NCBI GenBank assembly: GCA_965213525.1
Contig: OZ243889.1
Span: 1,054,001 to 1,118,000 of the forward strand
Source of the DNA: G965213525 sp965213525
GTDB taxonomy: Bacteria > Actinomycetota > Acidimicrobiia > Acidimicrobiales > Poriferisodalaceae
Direction: 5' to 3'
Length of the DNA stretch: 64,000 bases
The notes below the pieces were generated by a model. The model saw only the letters and a list, made by a program, of their open reading frames with translations, had not been told where the DNA came from and did not search any database. Positions 8,360 through 16,956 of this stretch are shown here, piece after piece (the stretch's first letter is position 1; every line of letters starts with the position of its first letter). A program made the position numbers and the translations under genes.

Positions 8360-9024
8360 TCACCGCACCGGCTGCTTCCACCGGTTGAGGTAGGTGATCT
8401 CCGCCGCCGGGCGCCGCGGCGCTGGTCTGAACGAGTCGCCGGTGTAGTAGGCCACCGGCAGCAGCGCCACCTGGGTGACCGACTCGGGGATGCCGAGCAG
8501 CTCGGCGATCTCGGTCTCGTGCTCGAGGTGGAACGTCGTCCAGGCCGAGCCGAGCCCGCGGGCCCGGGCGGCGAGCTGGAAGCTCCACACCCCGGGGCTG
8601 ACCGACCCGTGGTAGCCGGCCACCTGGGCCACCGAGGCGTCGGGCGCCAGGCGGTCGAGCCGGCAGGCGATGACCAGTAGCGGCACCTCGGCGAGGTGGT
8701 CGACGAGGAACCGGGCCGACTCGATCACCCGGCGCTGGCGAGGATCGTCGATGTCGCCCTGTCCGCCCAGGTACGCCTCGCCGACCTCGGCGTAGCGGGC
8801 GGCGATGACGTCGCGCAGTTCGGGGTCGTCGACGAGCACCCAGCGGTTGCGCTCTAGGTTGCCGCCCATCGGGGCGTGCTGGGCGATGTCGATGCACTTC
8901 AGCACCAGGTGGTGGGGCACGGGTCGGGTGAGATCGAGCCGGGTGCGGACCTGCTTGGTGGTGGTGAGCAGGTGCTCGACCGCCTCGATGTCGACGTCAC
9001 CGGCGCCGGCGTCGCTCCCGATGC

Positions 9025-9028
<4 letters not shown>
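8360..9028 (-). CDS. Nitroreductase family protein
   Basis: A 222-residue FMN-dependent nitroreductase-fold protein. It starts GTG 9028, overlapping the stop of the upstream amidohydrolase gene (GTGA), so it is the second gene of a coupled pair. Family marks: an R-x-R-near-N-terminus pattern (KQVRTRLDLTRPVP), IDIAQHAPMGGNLERNRWV (FMN-binding loop), SVSPGVWSFQLAARARGLGS, and LGIPESVTQVALLPVAYYTG near the C-terminus. It probably acts as an NAD(P)H- or reduced-flavin-dependent oxidoreductase in the cytoplasm; the substrate is unknown. The open frame continues upstream, but those codons are the shadow of the amidohydrolase gene. Confidence 0.8.
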
Positions 9029-10803
<1,775 letters not shown>

Positions 10804-10833
10804 GCCGCATCCCCCGTCGTCGACGCCGTCTGG

Positions 10834-10839
10834 ACCGTA
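10834..10839 (-). promoter_or_regulatory. Putative -10 hexamer TACGGT for the amidohydrolase-nitroreductase operon
   Basis: TACGGT on the minus strand about 30 nt upstream of ATG 10803. It would give a leader of roughly 24 nt that contains the GGGGGA ribosome site. No clear -35 element is seen. Confidence 0.35.
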
Positions 10840-10900
10840 GCCCGCCCGCCGCTGCTCGGCTCCAAGGCCCCAGCCGGGGGCGGGCGTGCAGCTGGCCGAG

Positions 10901-10952
10901 GCGCTCAGCTGGCTCGGGCGCTCATCGGCTCACGGGCGCTCAGCGAGCCGCC
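10901..10952. repeat. Three imperfect 17-18-nt tandem units at the 3' end of the luciferase-like gene
   Basis: Units beginning GCGCTCA at 10901, 10918 and 10936 (for example GCGCTCATCGGCTCACGG) run into the 3' end of the minus-strand gene ending at 10940, so the stop codon itself lies in a repeat unit. This suggests slippage or a decayed short repeat element. Confidence 0.5.
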
Positions 10953-11860
10953 CTGGAGGCGAGGAAGGCTCGGGTGCGCTCGGCGTCGGCGGGGCCGGTG
11001 CCGAACTCGCTGGCGCTGAGCTCGGTGGCCCCGGTGGCGGCGATGTCATCCAAGGCGGCGCCGACGGTGGCCTCGTCACCGATGAGCGCCACGTCCTCGG
11101 GGCCAGAGAGCCCCTCTCGGTCGAGCATCGCCCGGTACGACGGCAGCTGGCCGTAGATCTCGAACAGCTTCGCGGCCCGGCGCCGGGCGGCGTCGACGTC
11201 ATCGGTCACACAGATCGGGAAGCCGGCGACGACCTGGGGGGCGGGGCGTCCGGCGTCGGCTGCGGCCCCGGTGATCGTGGGGACGATGTGCTCGGCCAGG
11301 GTCCTGGGCCCGACCATCCAGGTGATGGTGCCCGACGCCTTCTTGCCGGCGACCTTCAACATCTGCTCCCCGAGGGCGGCGACCAGCACCGGCACCGCCG
11401 GGGCGTCACCGACGGCGATCTCACCGCGGGCGGTGATCATCTGGCCCGAGGCCGAGACCTTGCGCTGTTCGATGAGGGGCACGAGGGCGTCGAGGTACTC
11501 GCTCATGTGGCGGACCGGCCGGTCGAAGGAGATGCCCCACATGCCCTCGACGACGGGCTGGTGGGAGAGGCCGATGCCGAGGCGCAGCCGCCCGCCGAGG
11601 GCGAGGCTGACGGTGAGCGCCTGCTGGGCGAGCATCATGGGGTGGCGGGGGTAGGTGGGCACCACGGCGGTGCCGAGCTGGATGCCCGGCACCTGACGCC
11701 CGGCGAGGGCCAGGGCCGTGAGGGCGTCGACCTCGAAGATCTGGGCGGTCCAGAACGACCCGAACCCTTCCTCGGCGGCGGTACGAACCGCCGAGGTCAA
11801 CCCGACGAGCGGGTCAGCACCACTCGGTCCGCCCGCTCCCCCGAAGATCCCGATCTGCAC
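10940..11860 (-). CDS. LLM-class (probably F420-dependent) oxidoreductase
   Basis: A 306-residue luciferase-like protein, smaller than the one at 2470. It resembles F420-dependent actinobacterial members: MQIGIFGGAGG, a strand ending FGSFWTAQIFEVDALTALAL, IQLGTAVVPTYPRHPMMLAQ and LRLGIGLSHQPVVEGMWG. The LGIGLSH and TYPRHP motifs are characteristic of the F420-dependent mycobacterial group. GTG 11860 follows GGGGAGGG. F420 rather than FMN use is inference from similarity. It stands alone on the minus strand between an amidohydrolase and a DsbA-like gene, and its 3' end carries a short tandem repeat. Confidence 0.8.
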   Translation of the reverse strand: MQIGIFGGAGGPSGADPLVGLTSAVRTAAEEGFGSFWTAQIFEVDALTALALAGRQVPGIQLGTAVVPTYPRHPMMLAQQALTVSLALGGRLRLGIGLSHQPVVEGMWGISFDRPVRHMSEYLDALVPLIEQRKVSASGQMITARGEIAVGDAPAVPVLVAALGEQMLKVAGKKASGTITWMVGPRTLAEHIVPTITGAAADAGRPAPQVVAGFPICVTDDVDAARRRAAKLFEIYGQLPSYRAMLDREGLSGPEDVALIGDEATVGAALDDIAATGATELSASEFGTGPADAERTRAFLASRAAR

Positions 11861-11961
11861 GTGTCCCTCCCCGTCGGTTCCGGCGGAGTCTGGCAGAGAC
11901 CGCCGGTCGAGCCCGGAGCCGACCGCAGGTCACCAGCTCGGGCGTCCGGGTCGAGCCGACA

Positions 11962-12600
11962 TCAGGGGGCGGCAGCCAGGACGCGCCCGATGGCGGCGCG
12001 CAGCCACTCCACGTCCTGGGCGCCGGGCACCGTCCAACGGTCGTCGATGACGAAGGACGGCACGCCGGTGATGCCCCGCTCGTGGGCCTCTGCCAGATCG
12101 GCCTGCACCTCGGCCCGGCCCGCCCGGGCGGCGATGGCCTCGACCGCAGCGTCACGGTCGAGCCCGGCGGCCTCGGCCAGCTCGGCGAGCACCGCCGGAT
12201 CGGCGATGTTGGCCCCGTCGGTGAAGTAGGCGGCGAACAGGCGCTCGTGCAGGGCGTTGGCGACGGCGAGCCCGGCGGTGTCGGCGGCCCACGCCGCCAG
12301 TGACAGCGCCGGCACGCTGGTGACGCGCAGCGCCCGGTCGAAGCGGTAGTCGATGCCGACCTCGGCGCCGAGCGCGCTGAGGCGGGAGGTCATGGCGTCG
12401 AAGGCACCGGGGCCGTACTTGGCCTCGATGGCCGGACGCAGGGGCCGGGGCTCGGCGGTGGCCGTCGGATCCAGCTGGAACGCCCGCCACCGGACCTCGA
12501 CGCCCTCGGCCCCCTCGAGACCGTCGAGGGCCTCGGTGAGTCGCCGCTCGCCGAGGTAGCACCACGGGCAGACCACGTCGGAGAACACATCGATGCGCAC
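11962..12600 (-). CDS. DsbA-family oxidoreductase, FrnE/2-hydroxychromene-2-carboxylate isomerase-like
   Basis: A 212-residue thioredoxin-fold protein. RIDVFSDVVCPWCYLGERRL gives the redox motif CPWC near the N-terminus. VRWRAFQLDPTA and the cis-Pro loop GITGVPSFVIDDRWTVPGAQ identify the FrnE branch of DsbA-like proteins, cytoplasmic dithiol oxidoreductases. GTG 12600 is chosen because the family homology starts there; the longer frame to 12639 reads into a 29-nt tandem repeat. No strong ribosome site is seen. Partner and substrate are unknown. Confidence 0.8.
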   Translation of the reverse strand: MRIDVFSDVVCPWCYLGERRLTEALDGLEGAEGVEVRWRAFQLDPTATAEPRPLRPAIEAKYGPGAFDAMTSRLSALGAEVGIDYRFDRALRVTSVPALSLAAWAADTAGLAVANALHERLFAAYFTDGANIADPAVLAELAEAAGLDRDAAVEAIAARAGRAEVQADLAEAHERGITGVPSFVIDDRWTVPGAQDVEWLRAAIGRVLAAAP

Positions 12601-12635
12601 GAGGTGTGCGAACGGTTCCGGGCGCCGGAGTGTTC

Positions 12636-12693
12636 CCACCGGGGCGTCGCGCCGCTGCGGTCGGCCACCGGGGCGTCGCGCCGCTGCGGTCGG
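12636..12693. repeat. Perfect 29-nt tandem duplication
   Basis: Two identical 29-nt units at 12636-12664 and 12665-12693 (each starting CCACCGGGGCGTCGC) are followed by a 7-nt partial third copy. A stem CCGCTGCGG/CCGCAGCGG (12681-12689 with 12712-12720) spans the end of the array. It lies upstream of the FrnE-like gene and downstream of the SDR gene, both on the minus strand. Confidence 0.85.
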
Positions 12694-12738
12694 CCACCGG
12701 CGCGCACGACGCCGCAGCGGTGCCCCCCTCGCGACGAG

Positions 12739-13629
12739 CTAGCCGGAGGCGGCGGGTGGCGGGTCAGCAGGGGCGAACAGGACCTCGGCCAGGTGCCCGG
12801 TCGGGGCGGGGACCGCACCGGTCTCGATCTCGCGATGGCGCCGGGCGATGGCGGGGCCGAAGGAGTCGTCGGTCATCACGTAGAAGCGGCCGGTGCGCAC
12901 GGCTTCGACGACCAGCTCAGCCACCTGCGCCGGAGGGGTCGCGGCGGCGTACGCCCTGGCGACGGCGTCACGTCGGGCCGCCTCGGGTGATCCCTCGAGC
13001 GGGGCGGGCGGTGGACCTCCGGGCCGGTTGCGGGCCGAGTCGATGATCCCGGTGTCGACGAAGCCGGGGCACACGACGCTGACGCCCACCCCGGTGTCGA
13101 GGCGGAGCTGCTCCTGCCACAGCGTCTCGGACAACGTGACCACGGCGTGCTTGGTGACGTTGTAGGGCCCCATCTCGGGGAACGAGACCAGCCCGGCGAT
13201 CGAGGCGGTGTTGACCACGTGGCCCCGGCCCCGCTCGATCATCGAGGGCACGAAGGTCCGCACCCCGTGGACCACCCCCATCAGGTTCACCCCGATCACC
13301 CACGCCCAGGTGTCGAGGTCGGCCTCGTGGACCAGGCCGTTGCCGCCCACCCCGGCGTTGTTGCACACGAGATCGACGGGGCCGACCTCGGCGGCGACCC
13401 GGCCGAGCTCGGCCACCGAGGCGGGGTCCGCGACGTCACAGACGACGTCGAGGACGGTGCCGCCGGCGGCGCGCACCTGAGCGGCGGCGTCAGCCAGGCG
13501 TGGGGCCTCGATGTCGGCCATCACGACCCGCGCGCCCTCAGCGACCAGGGCGTCGGTGAGGGCCCGGCCGATGCCGCTGGCGGCCCCGGTGACCACGGCG
13601 ACGCGGTCGGTCAGCTCGGCCAGCGCCAC
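12739..13629 (-). CDS. SDR-family NAD(P)-dependent oxidoreductase
   Basis: A 296-residue classical short-chain dehydrogenase. VAVVTGAASGIGRAL is the TGxxxGIG dinucleotide motif, VMADIE suggests an acidic residue at the end of the second strand that favours NAD(H), VCNNAGVGG is the NNAG motif, NTASIAGL holds the catalytic Ser, and YNVTKHAVV gives the YxxxK active site. VCPGFVDTGI follows. The C-terminal extension of about 40 residues beyond the core resembles those of actinobacterial SDRs acting on lipid or steroid-like substrates, but the substrate is unknown. GTG 13629 is 6 nt from a TAGGGT hexamer, so it is a likely leaderless start. It is divergent from the membrane-protein gene at 13689. 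Confidence 0.85.
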   Translation of the reverse strand: MALAELTDRVAVVTGAASGIGRALTDALVAEGARVVMADIEAPRLADAAAQVRAAGGTVLDVVCDVADPASVAELGRVAAEVGPVDLVCNNAGVGGNGLVHEADLDTWAWVIGVNLMGVVHGVRTFVPSMIERGRGHVVNTASIAGLVSFPEMGPYNVTKHAVVTLSETLWQEQLRLDTGVGVSVVCPGFVDTGIIDSARNRPGGPPPAPLEGSPEAARRDAVARAYAAATPPAQVAELVVEAVRTGRFYVMTDDSFGPAIARRHREIETGAVPAPTGHLAEVLFAPADPPPAASG

Positions 13630-13635
13630 CGCCGG

Positions 13636-13641
13636 ACCCTA
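13636..13641 (-). promoter_or_regulatory. Putative -10 hexamer TAGGGT (leaderless SDR gene)
   Basis: TAGGGT on the minus strand, 6 nt before GTG 13629, with no Shine-Dalgarno. A matching TAGGGT on the other strand at 13677-13682 serves the divergent gene, so two leaderless promoters overlap within about 60 nt. Confidence 0.5.
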
Positions 13642-13676
13642 CCGCCGGCCGCCCGGCCCGACCGTCCGAGCGCACC

Positions 13677-13682
13677 TAGGGT
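13677..13682 (+). promoter_or_regulatory. Putative -10 hexamer TAGGGT (leaderless membrane-protein gene)
   Basis: TAGGGT on the plus strand, 6 nt before GTG 13689. It mirrors the divergent hexamer at 13641-13636. Confidence 0.5.
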
Positions 13683-13688
13683 CGCGGG

Positions 13689-14401
13689 GTGGCGCTCGGT
13701 GATCGCCCCGCCCCCGCCCCCGGCCCCGGGGTGCTGGCAGCGGCCGAGGCGGTCACCGACTGCGAGATCGGCACCGGCTCGTTGGCCCAGCCCGTGAACG
13801 CCGTCTCGGCCATCGCCTACGTGGCGGTCGGGATCGCCATCCTCATCGTCACCGGGCGCCGGCGCGCCGGGCGCGACGGACCGGTCCTCGCTGCGGCCGC
13901 CGTCGCCACCGGGGTGGGCAGCATCGCCGTGCACGGCTGGCCGAACCGCTGGACCGAGGCGGCCCACGACCTCGGGCTCGTCGTCCTGGTGACCACGATG
14001 GCTGCCGGGTCGGTGCTGCCGGCTCTGGCACTGCACCGAGACGGTCGGCGGGGCACCCCGTCGATGGCCGCCGTGGCTGCCGGTGTGGTCGTCGCCGCTG
14101 CGCTGTTGGAGGTGGTGGACGCCTCGGCGACGGTGCCGCTCGTCGCTCTCGTGGTGGGGATCGGTGCGCTGAGCGAGCTGGTGTGCCGGCGCCACGGGGC
14201 CCGAGGGGCGTGGTCGGCGCCGATGCTCGTCGCGCTCGGCACCGGGACGACGCTCTGGTGGCTCGGACACCCGGGTCCCCGGTGTGCGAACCCTCGAGCG
14301 TCGTCCAGCCCCATGCCGCCTGGCACGTCGTGTCGGCGCTGGTCGTGCTGGCCTGGGCGCGCCGAGCCCACCAGCTCCGAGGCCATCCGATGCGGGCGTG
14401 A
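13689..14401 (+). pseudogene. Ceramidase/CREST-like membrane protein gene with a one-base frameshift near 14267
   Basis: Hydrophobic helices carry CREST-superfamily-like marks: an early CEIGTGSLAQPVNAVSAIAY, VHGWPNRWTEAAHDLGL (His and Asp), and at the end GSPVCEPSSVVQPHAAWHVV (His-x4-His). The last block is in a different frame: the first frame reads well to TTLWWLG (about 14266), and the true C-terminus continues one base off and stops at TGA 14399-14401. Restoring one base after 14266 gives a 237-residue protein. Without it, the first frame runs on as nonsense into the next gene, so 13689-15425 looks like one 578-codon gene; that fusion is almost certainly an artefact. Known CREST proteins are metal-dependent hydrolases of lipids or peptides. 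The indel may be real or a sequencing error. Confidence 0.65.
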
Positions 14402-14519
14402 GCGCACCCCCGGGCGGTCCTGGGATCCGGTGACGCTGACCGGGCTCGGTCCGGTGACCGGCGGTGCGCGAGACTCCCGGGGCGGGCGTCCGACCCGCCA
14501 CCTCGACGTTGCAAGGCCC

Positions 14520-15425
14520 ATGCCCCGACCTGCGTCCCCGCTGAGAGAGCTGACCGCCGTCCCCGAGCTCGCAGCGTTCTGGGCCAGCTCGCCGCTGCTG
14601 GCCATGGCGCCGCGTGGCCGGGGTCACCGGGTGCTGGTCATCCCCGGGTTCACCGCCGGCGATCTCACCACCGCCCCGCTGCGCCTCGCCCTGCGAGCGT
14701 TGGGGCACCGGCCCGCCGGGTGGGGGCTCGGCGCCAACATCGGGCCCGACGACCTCACGGTGCGTGGCCTCATGCGCCGCCTCGACCGCCTCGTGGCCCG
14801 CAACCGGGGGCCGATCGACATCGTGGGCTGGAGCCTCGGCGGCATCATGGGACGGCTGCTCGCCATCCACCGACCCGAGGACATCCGCCAGGTCATCTCG
14901 CTCGGCAGCCCCATCAGGGTCGTCGATCCCGAGGCCAACCTCAGCCAGTCCGTCCGCCGGATCGCCCAGCTCGCCGGCCTGCGCCGCGGCTCGTCGCTCT
15001 ATGACCTGACCACGGTGCCGGTGCCGTCCACCGCGGTGTTCTCCCGTGGCGACGGTGTGGTCGCCCCGTCGGCTGCCCGCCAGGACGCGGCTCCGGGGGC
15101 CGAGAGCGTCGAGGTGCGCGGCTCGCACATGGGCCTCGCCACCAACCCGAGCGTGGTGTGGCTGGTGGCTGACCGCCTGGCCTGGCACGAGGGGCCCTGG
15201 ACGCCCTTCGAGCCGCCGTCGAGGTTCGCCTGGATGTACCCGACCATCGATGCCGGCGTCCCGACCGCCACCGGCCCACCGCCCCCTGACGTCCCCGTGC
15301 CTCCTGACGTCCCTGCGCCGCCTGAGGCTGTCGTGCCGGCGGACGGCCTCATCGACGCCGATGCCGGCGCCGCTCGTGGCGACGCCGGTGCGCCACCCGC
15401 CGCCGCGACGAGCACGGGCGGCTGA
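14520..15425 (+). CDS. Alpha/beta-hydrolase (esterase/lipase-like)
   Basis: A 301-residue alpha/beta-hydrolase. VLVIPGFTAGDLTT is the oxyanion-loop region, IVGWSLGGIMGRLLA the nucleophile elbow GxSxG (Ser), FSRGDGVVAPSAA the likely catalytic Asp loop, and RGSHMGLATNPSVVW the catalytic His. The tail has a Pro-rich repeat (PPDVPVPPDVPAPPEA). ATG 14520 is chosen because hydrolase homology begins right after it. The upstream 80 codons of the same open frame are a shadow of the frameshifted membrane-protein gene. It sits 2 nt before a WS/DGAT gene, so it may release or transfer acyl groups in the same pathway; that is inference. Confidence 0.75.
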   Translation: MPRPASPLRELTAVPELAAFWASSPLLAMAPRGRGHRVLVIPGFTAGDLTTAPLRLALRALGHRPAGWGLGANIGPDDLTVRGLMRRLDRLVARNRGPIDIVGWSLGGIMGRLLAIHRPEDIRQVISLGSPIRVVDPEANLSQSVRRIAQLAGLRRGSSLYDLTTVPVPSTAVFSRGDGVVAPSAARQDAAPGAESVEVRGSHMGLATNPSVVWLVADRLAWHEGPWTPFEPPSRFAWMYPTIDAGVPTATGPPPPDVPVPPDVPAPPEAVVPADGLIDADAGAARGDAGAPPAAATSTGG

Positions 15426-15427
15426 TC

Positions 15428-16909
15428 GTGCCCACCAGCCAGCTGGGCATCTCGGAGTCACGGCTGTTGGCAGTCGAGACCTCCACCGCGCTCGGCCACA
15501 CCTCCACCGTGACCGTCCTCGACGCCGCCGCTGCGCCCCACCGCATCGACGGCGCGCTGCTGTCAGCTGAGGTGCGGGCCCGTCTCGACGAGCTGCCCGT
15601 GCTGCGCCAGTCCCTCGTCGAGGTGCCGCTGCGCCTCGACCGCCCCTGGTGGCGTGACGATCCCGGCTTCGACCTCGACTACCACCTGCGCTACATCGCG
15701 GTGCCCGATCCCGACGACCCCACGTCGCTGCACGAGCTGGTCGCCCGCATCCACGGGCGTCCCCTCGACCGGCGCCGACCCCTCTGGGAGCTCTACCTCA
15801 TCTCGGGTCTGGCCGGCGGCCAGAAGGCGTTGCTGTCCAAGATCCACCTGGCCGCGCTCGGATCCGCTGACGGCCTCGAGATCAGCGCCGGACTCGTCGG
15901 TGCGACCCCCGCCTTGCGCAGTCGACCCGACGCCGCAGCGGCGCCCACCGCCGAGGCGGCCGCTGTGGGCGACGGCGGCGAGCTGCGGTGGCGGCCCTCG
16001 CGAGGGCCGACCCCGGCGGAGGTGACGCTGCGGGCCTGGCGCAACGCCCTCATCGATCCGGTGCGCGCGCTCAGCCTCGTGCCACGCCGCCTCTCGCGGG
16101 TGCCCGGGCTGGCCGCCTGGTTGACCCCCGGGCTGGCCCTGTTGAACCAGCGCACCCAGCGGCCGATCGTCATGCCGGGCCAGGACCGCCTCACGCCCCG
16201 GACCTCGTTCAATCGGCGTGTCGGTCCCCACCGCCGGTGGGCGCCGACCATCCTCGACATGACCCACGTGGCGGCGGTGCGGCGCGCCGGGGGGGTGAGC
16301 ACCGTCGATGTCCTCACCACCATCTGCGGCGGGGCCCTGCGCTGGTGGCTGCTGACCCGTGACGAGCTGCCCCGTGACCCGTTGCAGGCGCTCGTGCCGC
16401 TGTCGGTGACCGATCCCGACGCCATCGAGGGCCTGGCCGGGGTGGTCGTCAGCCTCGAGACGACGCTGGAGCGCCCGGTCGACCGGCTCGCCAGCGTGCA
16501 CGAACAGATCGGGGAGGCCGTCACGCGCCACCGGGCCCTCCCGGCCGCGGAGATCCGGGGGCTCGGAGGCGGCACGCCGCTCATCGGCATGGTCGCCAGC
16601 CGCTTCCTCGAACGGGCCAGCCTGGCCGACCGCCTGCAGCCGCCGTTCAACACCGTCATCACCTCGGTGCCCGGTCCGGCCGAGCCCCGCTACGCGCTCG
16701 GCGCTCCCGTCGAGGCGATCCACCCGGTGCTGGGCGTCGTCGACGGCGTCGGGCTGCACATCGGCGCCATGTCGATCCGAGATCGGCTCTGTGTGAGCCT
16801 GGTGGCCGATCGCGACCTCGTACCCGATCTCGGGGCCCTGGCCGAGCGGCTGTCGGTCGAGCTGTCGCTGCTCGCCGATGCCCTGGACGTCGACCTGACC
16901 CGGGCCTGA
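15428..16909 (+). CDS. WS/DGAT-like acyltransferase with degenerate catalytic motif
   Basis: A 493-residue member of the wax ester synthase/acyl-CoA:diacylglycerol acyltransferase family. DPGFDLDYHLRYIAVPDPDD, RPLDRRRPLWELYLI, VLTTICGGALRWWL, FNTVITSVPGP and IGAMSIRDRLCVSLVADRD fit the fold. At the active site the usual HHxxxDG is replaced by KIHLAALGSADG (residues 138-149): the second, catalytic His is Leu and the loop is longer. The protein may therefore be non-catalytic, a chaperone-like partner, or use other residues. A complete paralog lies three genes on, at 18766. It starts 2 nt after the hydrolase stop and is probably co-transcribed. Confidence 0.8.
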   Translation: MPTSQLGISESRLLAVETSTALGHTSTVTVLDAAAAPHRIDGALLSAEVRARLDELPVLRQSLVEVPLRLDRPWWRDDPGFDLDYHLRYIAVPDPDDPTSLHELVARIHGRPLDRRRPLWELYLISGLAGGQKALLSKIHLAALGSADGLEISAGLVGATPALRSRPDAAAAPTAEAAAVGDGGELRWRPSRGPTPAEVTLRAWRNALIDPVRALSLVPRRLSRVPGLAAWLTPGLALLNQRTQRPIVMPGQDRLTPRTSFNRRVGPHRRWAPTILDMTHVAAVRRAGGVSTVDVLTTICGGALRWWLLTRDELPRDPLQALVPLSVTDPDAIEGLAGVVVSLETTLERPVDRLASVHEQIGEAVTRHRALPAAEIRGLGGGTPLIGMVASRFLERASLADRLQPPFNTVITSVPGPAEPRYALGAPVEAIHPVLGVVDGVGLHIGAMSIRDRLCVSLVADRDLVPDLGALAERLSVELSLLADALDVDLTRA

Positions 16910-16956
16910 GGGCGCGACGTGCGCGATCATCACCGAACCAACCTGGGGGAGGCGCG

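Noticed and set aside
13689..15425. One 578-codon membrane-protein/hydrolase fusion gene
   Set aside because: The middle ~80 codons do not look like protein, and the true membrane-protein C-terminus lies in another frame ending at 14401. It was split into a frameshifted gene and a separate hydrolase.
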